NCBI GenBank assembly: GCA_034008185.1
Contig: CM067086.1
Coordinates: forward strand, 34,617,007-34,681,006
From: Gorsachius magnificus
Lineage: Eukaryota > Chordata > Aves > Pelecaniformes > Ardeidae
Length of the DNA: 64,000 bases
Reading direction: 5' to 3'
Shown: positions 1 through 10,913 of the stretch, piece by piece
Layout: every line of letters begins with the position of its first letter
Position numbering within the stretch: position 1 is the first letter of the stretch
Notes under the pieces: generated by a model
Databases searched by the model: none
Told to the model about the DNA's origin: nothing
What the model saw: the letters and a program-made list of their open reading frames with translations, nothing else
Program-made: the position numbers and the translations under genes

Positions 1-1920
1 CAGAGTTTCTGAGCATTTGCTTGGTCTGATGTGATGGGAGGCTTCTAGGCAGCCATGGACTTGCAAATGTTGGTCTTTGGGGGCTGGCACTAAGGGTTTG
101 GTCTTTGCACACAAGTGGTGTGACTGGGGGAAGCAAAGGTACTTCCTTCACCATTTTTTTTTCTGATTCTTACAAGAAATATGTGTTTGTTCTTGGCTTG
201 TGTTTTGTCTTCCAGCACAGTGCCCTGGGGAGGATCTTGACTCCCACATTCTCACACACGCATGCACAGTGAAGGGCTGTCTCCTCCCAGCTTTCCAGCA
301 GGCTGAACCATGCCATACCACATTGTTCATCTCCAGGATTTTTGGACCAAGCCCTTAGCTCCCTCCAGGGAGAGAGCATGGTGAGTGGCAAGGCATCAAC
401 GATGCAGTCAAGTCAGACAGGGCTGTTAGTAGAAATGTCTTTCTGGGTGAATGAGAGGGGGGAGGATAGAAGAGAAATGTAGAGTAGATACTGTCTGAAG
501 GCACACCAGGCAGAATGTGGCATAGACACCCCTGGAAAACTGCAGAGCTGATTTATGGATCTGCAAGGTAGATTGAAACAGGATGTTTCTCCGTTCTCTG
601 TTGCCCATATTGGGATAATTATCAGGAACGCTCTACCAGGGGATTGCAGCAATGAGTAACAGAAATATTAATTTTGACCGTTCAATCTTGTAGAAGAATC
701 TTCAACTTGAGTACATCATTGTAACTTCATTTTGACTTGAGTAGGGTATTCAATTTTCCATCAGATGACAACATTACCCTATATACAAAAATATCAAGGC
801 TGTGTTTTGTTTTGGTTTTTTTTTAATGCTGAATGAATTAGAAACCCACTGTAAGACTATAAATAATATTTTAGTGCTGCCAGCTAAAATTTCTGGATCT
901 TAATCCAAAAGGGACTATAATAACTGTTTAGTCAGACCTCCTGCCTGAAAATGGGCACAGACTGAATGAAGGAGCATTGTACGTCTGGGTATATATTTCT
1001 ATATTTCCTATTTCAGTGACACAGAATTGAGAACATGGGAGGTTAGCTGCGCAGCAAAAGCCAAGTGTGCCATCAGTTGATACTCTTGCATTTCATATAC
1101 ACTTGATTGCAATGCTGCATTTCCTTTGCTTACAGTGAATCAATACAAGGATATAACCTGTTACAAAGAACACAGCCCTGGAGAATCCAGAAAGCACTTC
1201 AGTCAAAGAGTAAGTCAAGTTTCCTTAAAGTCTGAATGAAAATGCATACAGACTTTTGTTGGGTTTTTTCTATATGCATCATACCCTCATTTGCTAATTT
1301 TACTTACATTTTCTCCAAATGAAATTAAAAATATTAAGTAAATTCCTAAAAGGTAAAAATGAATAGATCAGAAAACCCACAAATATTTATTGGATTCTTC
1401 CAGTTATTTTTTCAGATGAGTGTGAAAAAAGTGGTAAAATATTCTATCCAGAAGCCTACACTGTGTAAATGATTATTATTAGCTAAAAGTGCACACTAAA
1501 TCATATCGGACAATTTTAAGCTGCATTTATAGTGAGGAAGGAGGTTGGTTTGATTTTGGAAGTTCTGTGTTTTATTTTTGTAGGGTTTTTTTTTTGGGGG
1601 GGGGGGGAGGGTGGTATTTGTTTTTTTATTTATGAAATGGAAGATTCTGCTTGGTCAACTGATTCAATGATGGAGTTGCTCCCAATAGTCATTTGTCAGT
1701 GAAAGGAGTAATGAGAACATAATAGCTAATCCCTCAAAAGTTAAGCTGGATTAAAAGCAATTTGAATTCTTTTTTGGAACCAAAAAGAAAACTATTTGCA
1801 GATGGTCTTCATTAGAAATACTGGTGGCAAGAATTATTTCACAGCTCTAATAGTGTGTCTAGCCAATATCCCTTAGGCCTTAATATTTTCAGTATCAGAG
1901 ATCAACATTCTCTTTGTAGT
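1..1920. other. Non-coding AT-rich span, no gene seen
   Basis: Only short frames occur here, the longest under 80 codons, and they overlap on opposite strands without recognisable domains. The one notable local feature is a T-run directly followed by a G-run near 1586-1607, listed separately. I see no LINE tail, SINE box or RNA gene. It is best read as intergenic or intronic unique DNA. Confidence 0.6.
1586..1613. repeat. T10-G12 homopolymer junction, G-rich run
   Basis: Ten T are followed immediately by twelve G and then by AGGGTGG. The uninterrupted G run plus the following GGG could form intramolecular or intermolecular G-quadruplex on the plus strand. A T-to-G homopolymer junction is also a common sequencing and assembly trouble spot, so the exact run lengths should be treated with caution. 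Confidence 0.7.
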
Positions 1921-1921
1921 C

Positions 1922-2024
1922 ATCTGCTTGCATTAAAGAAATATACTTACCATACACACATATAGACATGATATACATACCTATATACATACACGCACAC
2001 ACAATTTCTTTAATGTAAGCAGAT
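1922..2024. repeat. Inverted repeat with 21-bp arms and CA/TA-rich loop
   Basis: The left arm 1922-1942 is complementary to the right arm 2004-2024 at 20 of 21 positions, and the remaining pair (G1930 with T2016) is a wobble pair in plus-strand RNA. The 61-base loop is an alternating purine/pyrimidine stretch rich in ATA and CACA steps. Beyond a two-base bulge the outer TCAT also has a complementary match. Nothing here matches a transposon terminal repeat that I recognise. A local inverted duplication, for example by template switching at the CA/TA tract, is the simplest reading. Confidence 0.85.
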
Positions 2025-2059
2025 AATGATATATATTAAAAGATTTTCATGTGTTACAA

Positions 2060-3200
2060 GAAAATGAGATACACTTGATGCTGAGAAACATACAGATTCA
2101 GACTAATTTTTTTTTTTGAATCTGCAACTCAGAAGGTTAAAAACTTTTTTTATACTATACTGATCATGTCAATTATACATAACTATTGCAAAACCAATTT
2201 CCTGCTATGGACAAAATGGATGCACCCTGGAAAACATAGCAGCCTCTGTGTCACCCCACTGCCTTCACTTAGCTATAGTACCACACACAGGCAGGTAGTT
2301 AGATATATAGTTATCCAGCCTGCATATATTATCTGATTGGCATGTTCACTTGCTCCTTGACTGCCATAAATGAGTGGCTGTGCAGGTGCCATTAGCACAT
2401 GCATCTTTTTCTGAATGCACCATTGTAGGAGTAGCTGAAAAGCTGTTTGTACTACACAGTCAGAAAGTTGGCAGTAGCTCTGGGTGAAAAATGGCAAGTA
2501 TGTTTCAAGAAAAATTCAAAAAACTTCATGTTTACTCTACTTTTTTTTAACATCTCAATGAGAAATTCAAAAAACCTGGAGGTACTGAAACCAAATACTT
2601 TCAGGTTTTGATTTAACAATGATTGCGTTTTCTTCTTGCCTTCCTTCCTTCCTCCTCCCATTTTCTTTTGCTGTTTTCATTTCTTTCCCTTTTTTTTAAT
2701 GATCAAGTAGAAGAGAATGAAGATAAAGGAACAGAAGGAATGAGAGGGAGGAGGAAACAATACCTGAGAAGCTGTAACACTTTTAGCAGGTTAGTTTAAT
2801 AGAGAGGCCCTTGTATACCTGCACAAAGGTAATGAATGTGCCAGTAGGTGAAGCTCAACAACATACAAGGTAGTTTACATCTGCCCAATTTGATAGAAAA
2901 CTATTTGGCTTGCCCAGGACATGTCCATTCAGCTGATTGTAGATTTGCCCCCATCCTTTTGCTTTGTTAAAAATGGAATAGTGTTTGTTAGGCAACACTG
3001 TAAAAGCTATTGCCTCCTTTTGCTTCATGTCTTGGGGTGTGTACAATTTATGACCTGAATCAGCAGATACATATGTTTCATGCTTATGTATAACACTTCT
3101 GAAAAGTTGGCAAGACACATCTTTGAGTTAGCAAGGAAAAGAAACAAAAATGTAATGGTTACAAATTTGGTCTTAAGCTATTCCTCCATTTCAAGCTTCA
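2060..3200. other. Non-coding span with pyrimidine tract then purine tract
   Basis: No recognisable gene. From about 2625 to 2698 the plus strand is almost all pyrimidine (CCTT repeats, then T-rich). From about 2704 to 2765 it is mostly purine. An 11-base match, TTCCTCCTCCC at 2649-2659 with GGGAGGAGGAA at 2746-2756, makes these tracts self-complementary. The reverse-strand frames here are low-complexity shadows. Confidence 0.55.
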
Positions 3201-3223
3201 TTTATTTTTGCTTTCCATTTCAG

Positions 3224-3331
3224 CAGCTGTTGGAAGCACTCTTCAATAGGAACCAAATAAATCCATACCACCTGTCCAACTCTGAGTTGGAAGCCAAATC
3301 TTTGTTAGCTATCTCAACATTTAAGAATTAA
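3224..3331 (+). other. Splice-acceptor lookalike followed by 35-codon open frame
   Basis: A pyrimidine-rich stretch ending in CTTTCCATTTCAG (3211-3223) resembles a vertebrate 3' splice site. It is followed by an open frame to TAA at 3329-3331 that reads as a plausible amphipathic peptide (begins QLLEAL, then a run of polar residues). I do not recognise a family. There is no upstream exon, no clear downstream polyadenylation site, and a MIR-like piece begins a few bases later. Such acceptor lookalikes arise often by chance, so this is a weak candidate for a terminal exon, not a gene call. Confidence 0.12.
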
Positions 3332-3337
3332 AAGAGC

Positions 3338-3400
3338 ATCTCAACCTCAGTTTCCTTGCCATGAAAAAAAAAACAGAAGAGGAATAATAAGAGCTTTGTT
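3338..3400 (+). mobile_element. MIR/CORE-SINE-like 3' portion (ancient)
   Basis: The stretch contains CCTCAGTTTCCTTGCCATG followed by an A-rich run and GGAATAATAAGAGC. This follows the order of the MIR family consensus downstream of the core (CCTCAGTTTCC, TCATCTGTAAAATGGGGATAATAATAG). Divergence is high, as expected for a relic fixed before birds radiated. The tRNA-derived head is not visible, so the copy is truncated. The call rests on motif order recalled from the family, not on an alignment. Confidence 0.5.
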
Positions 3401-3419
3401 AGGCAATTTGCAGGCATGT

Positions 3420-6400
3420 GACTTGCCATTACACAAAAATCTTCATCATTCCCAAAAAAAATTGTTTGCAATCTGAAGTGCAATGTCTTCCTCTCCAAAT
3501 TTGGTAAATGCCAATATGTTCTGGCTGGAATTTAATGCTGACATATATCTATTTTTTTACAGGTACAATTTTAAGGTCTTTTGTTATTTAGCCCCATCCC
3601 CTGGTATGTCTCATGGCAAAGTGGCTGTTAAGAAACTTATGGATTTGTGGGTATAGAAACAATTATCTGAGAAAACTATCAGGATTCTCCCAGAACCACA
3701 TGGCACATTTATCCCTATAGACTTGAAAGTTATTCTGCTCTAAACTCTTCAGGTCTCCCACACAATGTTCATAAATAAAAGCAGATTTTGAATCTCTGCC
3801 TTTAGTCATAAATCCCAAGGTAAGGATTGACTGGAATATATTGGAACAGATCTTTAGATTTGGACTAAATGCTAGTCTTAGGTCATCACCATGCCTTTCA
3901 AGCACTCAAAAAAACTACTGTAATATGTTATTTTGGTACTGGGCCATGCAAATCTTGCCGAAATTTTGAGTGCGTGAGCTGTCAGCAAAGAGCTGTATAG
4001 TTGTAAGCAGGAGGCACTTCAATGCAATTCAAGTGAGACTTGTCCCCCTGTTTCACTTCTGATCAGCTGATTAGAAAAAAATGGCTTATTGTGCCAAGAT
4101 AGAAACAGATAAGCCAAACCACTCATTTGTTTTTCCTGGGAGAGTTTCATACAGTTCATTAAATAGAGAATCCAGAGCAGTAATCAGTGCATTCACGGGG
4201 ATGTTACTGGGGACATGGTAAAACAGTGTGTGACAGCCAAGGGACAGAGTGCACTTCTTACTCACTCGCTCCAGCCACGAAATCAGTAAGTCAGATCATT
4301 TGTCTAAGTCATCTACTATTAGTTTGGAGTGAATCCGTGCACGGAGGTTTAAGGACATCCCAAGGAGATTTGTTCATTTAATAGGGAAAAACCAAAACAA
4401 AAATAACAACTGCTTTATTTGAAAGCCAGGACCAAGGGAGATTTAGTTTAGCTAAAGCAATATTTGACTCCAGTTCAAGTTGGGCAGGAGTTCAGCCAGA
4501 AGTTATCATATGATTGGGTTTTGGGGATTCTATTTTTTTGGAAGTCTGTGTGAAATGATCTAGTAGTGGTCTCAGTCCAAATTCCAATCCATAAGTGCCT
4601 CTGTTCCTTGCAAAACCCCACAATTTACACAGTTGTTAAGAATCCCAGAATAGAAGGCAAGAGCTAGAACCCATAGTTTGCTCGGGGTCTGCTTTGCACA
4701 TCTGAAATAAGGAGATGGGGGACATGAAATGACACCACTACCTTTGCTCTCTTGACAGTCCTCCATTAAGAAGAAAAACTCATTGCTGAGGAAACAAGGA
4801 GCAGAGACTACACCAACTACTCCATTCACATTTTTGTCCTTGTCCTGGCTTTTTTCTTAATTTTAGCATAAGCTAAAGATGACAGTAGGATCTCAGCAAG
4901 CACTTCTTGCCATTGTCACACTGTTATAGAGCCTGGTTAAGAGTAAGCAGGATCTACACAGTGAAGATGAAACAACTTTGACTTATTTTTGAGCCATTTG
5001 AAGAGCACGTGCCCTGAAGTTTGTTCAAAGTTAACTTTTCAGTCATTTGCCTTCTAGGAGGTGTAAAATAAAAATATCAATACAGATATTAAGCAGAAAG
5101 TATAATGAAAAACACTGATGTATTTCAAATATATGAAGTTATCCAGTTTTAAGGAATGCTTTTTATGTGTTATACACTCTAGACTTCACTGTAACCAAAG
5201 AAACATATTTAGTCTGTATTTAAAGTAAATATCCCATGGAAGAGCACATGTTCAAAGTACAGGAAAAGCTTTCACTAATCTCTCACCCACAATGCAGCCT
5301 TGAACTACATCATTTGCCCTCTCCTTGTAGAGTTTTTTAGACAGTGCTTCTCAGAGCACTGTAATCAAGAACGACATTTTCTCCGTCCTATTGCTGCTGG
5401 CCTCCTCAAAAAATAAACTATACTCCTAAGAGTCTATCAGGACAATTCAGCTCTAAAGAACACTTGCAAAGCAAACTCCAGTAGGCTAGAGAGTAATGCA
5501 AAATGCATTAATTCATTAGATATTTTCTTTGCCAACACCAGCCATTACATACCGATGATGATTATATATCATTTCCCCATCTGTTCATTGAACTGTTTAA
5601 TCTCTCTTCCTCCACCTCCTTCTATACCTCCCCTCCACCTTTCCAAATGACATTATCCTCTTAAAAGTGATCCCTGTCACTCAGGGTTTCAGCTGAAAAT
5701 GAAATTTCAAATTGCAGAATATGCCATCAACTTCAGATAGGTGGATAAAGTACCATTAAAACAGATGTTGAGACCAACAGTAATATTCTATGTTTGTATA
5801 GTTATACATGCTCAGACTTTGGAGTAGTTGAGAAGTCTTCTCTCCTGAATAAGCCTTACTAAATCACACAAGAACAGATATTAAAATGTAAAATAACTGA
5901 ACATTATTTCTTCTCTGCAGTTTCATTTTACTCTTTCTCATCCTTGCACCATACTGAAAACAACAGATTGTATTGCAAAGATTTTAATCTTATTTTATGT
6001 CTGTTCTATTGAAAAGCACCATGCAGACTATGTGGCTGCAGACTATTTCTGATTCCCATCACTTAAACAGCCGTAGATTCAGGCCTGTGTAATCCTGCAA
6101 GGATTACAAAGATATATGGTTTCCTTGGCATTAATCAGAACTGTTGGATAATGGCTCCCCTCAGAGGTAGTATAGAAAGCATGCACCAGTCCAGTACATC
6201 TCCTCCCTACAAGATGTCAGGAGGAAATAGATGGTGCATTATGCATGATAGTTGAAAATACACTGCAAACTCCATCCTACAATCCATTAGAGATTGCCAG
6301 TTTAGTTTTTTTCCTTTATGGGAAATGACTGTAGCTAATGAATACAATGTTATAATTAATAATGGAAAAATATATAGGAATTTAGAAATTAAATATTGGT

Positions 6401-6960
6401 ATCAAGGATTAAGCTTCATTTTACAGAATACAACCAGTTTTGAGGTCACATTAGAAGCATGCAAAGGAGAAGCTTACCTGACTACATTCTAATCCTTCAG
6501 CTTCACAGAACTAAATGAAGGCAAAATAATGAATAAAATATTTCTATTGATTTAAAAGTCAATTACATGCAAGCTAGAAATTTTAACATTTGTCCAAACA
6601 GATGTTTAGGGTGGCTCTGTGCCAGGCTCAGCTACATTTGGGAGAATTCTCTTTCTCATTAGTGTCCCATGCAGTGCTTCAAAGCTTACAAGCAAATTCT
6701 CTTGCCTCAAAGCTGTTAACTTAGGATAACACATCAGCATGTACTCTGTCCTATACCTGTTTGAGGGATTCTATTAAGGAGCATGGAGATTACTTTTTCC
6801 AGTATTATCTCCTGCCGCTTTTATGAGATGTTTTTATGTTCTTGAACTGACATTTTAAAAAATATCTTAAAAGATTTCTAAAAATTACTCACAGTTTGAC
6901 CATCAACTCATTGTGGAATGTATTACTTTGAGTTGTTTCTTAAACAAGACAATAGAGAAA
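3420..6960. other. Non-coding AT-rich span, no gene seen
   Basis: Frames here are all under 90 codons, scattered on both strands and without recognisable motifs. A short hairpin motif occurs near 5341-5363 (ACAGTGCT and AGCACTGT separated by six bases). The interval around 6300-6450 is very AT-rich. No LINE tail or simple-sequence array of note was seen. I treat the whole interval as unique non-coding DNA. Confidence 0.55.
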
Positions 6961-6969
6961 AGGATAAAT

Positions 6970-7180
6970 TAATAAATGGAACATATTTTTTGACATCTAC
7001 TGGTTCTTCAGATTTCTCCAAAACAAGAAATAGAGGGTATCAGATGAAACTTGCACATGGCAGATTCAAAATAGCCAAGAATAAGTGGTGCTTCATAAAT
7101 GAGGGGAAAAATGTCCAAGTATATAAAATTAGAGTTTCTGAGATGACCACCATCACCACAGGAAAAGTCTGGAAGTTGTA
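6970..7180 (+). mobile_element. Ancient CR1-type LINE fragment, ORF2 C-terminal part
   Basis: The plus-strand frame around 7018-7090 reads TRNRGYQMKLAHGRFK and continues with a Lys-rich stretch. This matches the block in CR1-type LINE ORF2 downstream of the reverse transcriptase fingers and palm (family pattern TRxRGHxxKL..GRFK..KRKxFF). It is preceded by a Phe/Ser-rich stretch, as in the family. The frame stays open from 6918 to 7181 but loses similarity on both sides. Divergence is much higher than in the other CR1 copies of the window, and no 3' tail is visible. It is a dead relic that predates the recognisable avian CR1 subfamilies. Confidence 0.6.
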
Positions 7181-7199
7181 ACAGGTATAAGAACTAGGA

Positions 7200-7690
7200 A
7201 AACATCAGCTCAACTGCTCAGTAGCAGCTGAAGTAGCAAATAAAATTATAGGGATTATTAGGAAGGGAACAAAGATTAGAAAACACACAGAGCTTTGCCA
7301 CAGTGTAAACCCACACTGCATCTTGAATCCTCTGTGAAGGTGAGTCCCTCGTGTCAAGAACAGATACCATGCAGTTGAGAAAGGTATGGAGAGGGGCAGC
7401 AGTAATGATAGTGTGCGCACCAGCTGCCATAGAACGGAGCAGCCAAGTAGCTAGGGCTTTTGTGCTTAGAAAGGACTCAGCTGGGCAGAAGTATGACAAA
7501 GCTTTATCAAATCACGAGAAGCATATAAAAGGTGGATTGGGACTGATTGCTCATCATCATTTCAAATCCAAGAAGTATAGACCATGAATGGAACCTCCTG
7601 GGCGTCAGCTCAAAGCAAGCAGCAGCTGGCACTACTTCACTGAACACATCGCTAAGGTGTGGAACCGCATACACATGTGAAGCTTAAATC
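7200..7690 (+). mobile_element. Second ancient CR1-type LINE fragment
   Basis: Around 7223-7280 the plus strand reads VANKIIGIIRKGTK, like the post-palm region of CR1-type reverse transcriptase (AxKANxxLGxIRKG). Around 7500-7600 it resembles the block 'HEKHIKGGLGLIAHHHFKSKKYR', and 7640-7670 ends in a stretch like the family's HxVKLWN block. The three blocks are in the right order over about 450 bp but in shifting frames, so the copy is inactive. It lies directly 3' of another fragment carrying an equivalent C-terminal block. The two are therefore either separate insertions or a duplicated or rearranged relic. Confidence 0.55.
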
Positions 7691-7699
7691 CTTAATGGG

Positions 7700-9074
7700 C
7701 AAAACTACACACAGAGAAATTTTATATTCTCTTAGAGATTATGAAATGGCAAGCATCACATGGAAAACAGCAAACCAAGATTAATTTCCCTCCCATCAAT
7801 CTTTGCATTGGCAGTTCTAAAACACTTTTGCTCACATACGCTATTTCTCACACTGTTATAAGGTGGGCCAGTAGCATTTTACTCCCTAGTTTTCAAAGGT
7901 TTGGTCCATCTCTATCTTTCACTGAAAGGGAAACCTGTCACTATAGTTACAGGTTACAATGGATGGCAAGGGAAGAGTAAGACTCTTACTCACGACATGC
8001 AGCTGAACATAAACCAATAAAAAAGATGTGCCCAGTTCCAGAAAAAAAAAATATAAAAGTTCTGTTTTCTTCCAAACACTCAGGAAAGCAATTTTTTTTT
8101 CAAGCAAATATAAGTGATAAGATGTGTAATAATTGCTTTGTGCATCTTCCTTCATTCAAACAATACACTAATTAATTTCCTGGCCATAGAAGCTGGAATA
8201 AACTAACACTAATTAGCGCACTACAGATTTTAAGAGCCTAATATGCTGCAACAGGACAACATTTCACATTTCTTAATTTTTCATGGGCCCTTGCTGAATG
8301 GAACTTGGAATAGAAAGATGGAACAAGTCCAGAGGTAGTTCTCTTTAATAACATATATAATGCTAATTGAGAATAAACATAAGATCTGAGAAACCGGAAG
8401 TAGGATTCCTCAAGCACTTTCCATAAAGAAAACAAAACTGGTGTTTTCATAACCCAGTAAATTTCTTTAACTAAAAAAGCAAACCCTCAAATCTCAGTAT
8501 AACCTTAGGACAGCCATTTACTAAGGGTATTACTGCTAGAATATACGTAACAGAACTGCTAAACTGTTTGAATGCTCTAAATGCCAGAATAGTAACAATA
8601 GGATTACCTGAGATAATCAAGATATCATGGTGGAGTCCGAGTTCAAGAAGGATGCTTAGTAATTCCTGAAAATCTGCATCCTATACTGTATTTCAAATAA
8701 TGGGCTGTTAACCCACAGATCTGAAAATCACCTCTCCTTTTCAAAAGCCTTAATTTATGTTTTGAGTAATTTAAAAATTCACAAAAGTTGCCAATACAAT
8801 CCAGACAATGTGCCTTAATGATAGAGTGATAGGATCTCACGCTCCAGGAGTGAAAGAACACTTTCTTCCAAATATAGCTCACATGAGTGGATGAATTAGT
8901 GTCGTATGATCTTCTGGCATTCAGAGATCTATCCAGTATAAAAAGAATTAAGACCATTATCCAGCGAGTATTCTTACAGCATCATCTGTTCATCACTTTC
9001 TGTCAGTTCTCAGTTCATACCTAGTTTAGCCTCTATTTTTGTATAATCCAGAACACAGAACCTGTAGTAGAAAA
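7700..9074. other. Non-coding span, one 104-codon reverse frame unassigned
   Basis: The longest open frame is on the minus strand (8957 to 8643, 104 codons). It is rich in Ser, His, Tyr and Cys, with no motif I recognise, no coding-like composition relative to its surroundings and no plausible partner exons. I regard it as a chance frame. The remainder is AT-rich unique DNA. Confidence 0.5.
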
Positions 9075-9148
9075 AAGTCTACCTAAGCAATGTTGCTTTA
9101 CAGTTTAACTGTAAAAAAACTGTAAAGCAACGTTGCTCAGGTAGATTT
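9075..9148 (+). repeat. Near-perfect hairpin: 32-bp stem, 10-base loop
   Basis: Bases 9075-9106 pair with 9117-9148. Position by position there are 29 Watson-Crick pairs, two G-T pairs (9077 with 9146, 9091 with 9132) and one A-C mismatch (9085 with 9138), with a loop at 9107-9116. Both G-T pairs are wobbles if the plus strand is transcribed. In minus-strand RNA they become mismatches, while the A-C mismatch becomes a wobble, so the plus-strand RNA folds slightly better. Size and shape resemble a microRNA precursor or a tiny MITE. I know no conserved avian microRNA with this sequence, and a recent local inverted duplication is equally likely. Confidence 0.9.
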
Positions 9149-9159
9149 AACATTATGTT

Positions 9160-10840
9160 TCTATGTCCCACAGCTAAAAAAATACCATATACCATGGAGC
9201 AAGGGGAGAATGTGGAATGCAAGTGAAGGCCTTTCTTCTTTCAAAGGCATCGCTGTGACCGTGGTGGTGCCATGCAGTGCTTGGCTCTGCAATGTATGTG
9301 CCTTTGGGCAAGCAGTGCCGAAACAAGCCTCAGAGGTATTCTGCCTCAGTGAGGAAGAATGTCTCCTGCTGCCACCAGTGTGTTGCTGCTAACAATATTC
9401 TTTCAAATGACATATGGAAGAAGTACAGGGCTGTCTTTGGCTGGATTTTTCCTGCCTGCTCTGGATATGCTGTGAGATGCCCTCTCTTTCCAGAAGTCTT
9501 GGGATGGAGCAGTCCAGTAGTGCTTCATCTCACCACTAAATGTTCTCACATGGCTGTTGATGAATATGGCCATTACTGGCTTCAGAAATAATGGCTTCAT
9601 GTACCACATTATAAAAATAGAAATTAGTCAGTTTTCCAATTCAGCTGGCAGTTTTTGTTTTTAATATTTTTATTGCTGCAGACATCATCGTCCAGCCATC
9701 TGCTAAAGATGAGACAGACAATAACTGAGCAGAACTGGAATGAATTTTGCTGCATCTGCAGCTGGGCATTTCATTACTGTACTCTGATGGGGAATTGACG
9801 GGGGGAGGTATTTTGTTCTTTTTATAGAGACAACCAAAATGTGATGCACAGCAACACTTCACTGTGAAAAAGGTTGCTGTTGTTTACAGGAAGACCAAGT
9901 GACCCATACTGACCTTTGCTCACCACTGCCCTATCACTGTTAGGAAGGGAGAAACAGCAAGTCTTTCTCAGCTCCTCCTTCATCATTCCTGAGGCTCTTC
10001 TGACCACTGAATTAGTGAGATTTTTGCAAATTTGAGTAAGAAGGCAGAATAACCTACTCCAGATGCCATAACTGTCCTCTATCTTGCTTTAGCTCCCCAT
10101 GCTGCTTCCTTTCTCTCACCTCCCCTTTTTCAGTTCTGCTGACGAGTTATCCTCCAGAGAAACAAGCCGACCATCCTCTGCTTGAGAAACTGGCAGTCCA
10201 CAGGCTCTTCCTTGCTTAAATCCAAAATTACTCCACAACAGACGGTTAGGATGAGTAGCTTTGGCCAACTATAGGCCATTTTGATTTTTGAAAGGACAGA
10301 ACACTCACACTGAGATAAGCATGCTTTTCTATGAAATAAAAATCTCAAAGAAAACCACATATTTTTCCTTTTTTTTTTTTTTTTGTTTTAGTTTGGCAAA
10401 AATAAAATAAAACAGTGCCTATTAGGGTTAGTATTATGTCCAAGAAGTGTGTGGGCGGGATGCCCTGGAGATATATACGGACACGCAGCAATCTTTTGCA
10501 CACGGAAGTTGAAACTGAAACCTTGAAGTCCCACAGTAGCTTTTACATTAGAATTTTCTGGGGTTTGGTGGTCTTTAGCCAAAACTGCTCCTACACAGTT
10601 GTCCTGTCCATCTATGTCCTCTCAGCACAAATACAGTTCTTTCTATTGGTTCTTTCTATGGGATCTTTAAACAACTTGTAAAACTCGCTAGGCTAGAAGA
10701 TGCTTATAAACACCAAATTTGCCACTTGTGTAGAATTACAAAATAATGCAAGAATTGTCTCTATCAACTTCAACAAATCTCAGCATGAAAATACTGCAGA
10801 ATTAAAGAATGGAGAAAACACAGCTAGAAGTAGCACATAA
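9160..10840. other. Non-coding span with a slightly GC-richer 9.2-9.6 kb part
   Basis: Between about 9210 and 9600 the base composition rises and two overlapping plus-strand frames (60 and 104 codons) are open, with many Cys codons. They show no recognisable domain, and the frames overlap each other, so at most one could be real. A T-run lies at about 10370-10384. I find no LINE, SINE or RNA gene in the interval. Confidence 0.5.
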
Positions 10841-10842
10841 AT

Positions 10843-10913
10843 GAGCCCTGATCCACTGCCCATTGATGTCAGTGGAAAGACTTGCAGTGACTTCACCAGA
10901 TCAGGCCTGTTGT
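10843..10913. repeat. Worn sauropsid-type palindromic repeat
   Basis: The stretch reads CCTGATCCACTGCCCATTG, then TCAGTGGAAAGACTTGCAG, and then TGACTTCACCAGATCAGGCC. The two ends (CCTGATC and GATCAGG) are complementary, and the inner TGATGTCAGTGG and TGACTTCACC parts echo the family theme CCATTGAAGTCAATGG / CCATTGACTTCAATGG. Such palindromic interspersed repeats are common in reptile and bird DNA. I recognise the theme but not a specific family name, and the copy is degraded. Confidence 0.45.

Noticed and set aside
8643..8957. 104-codon minus-strand frame as a gene
   Set aside because: No motif, no coding-like composition, no supporting exon or control elements. This length is expected by chance in 64 kb.
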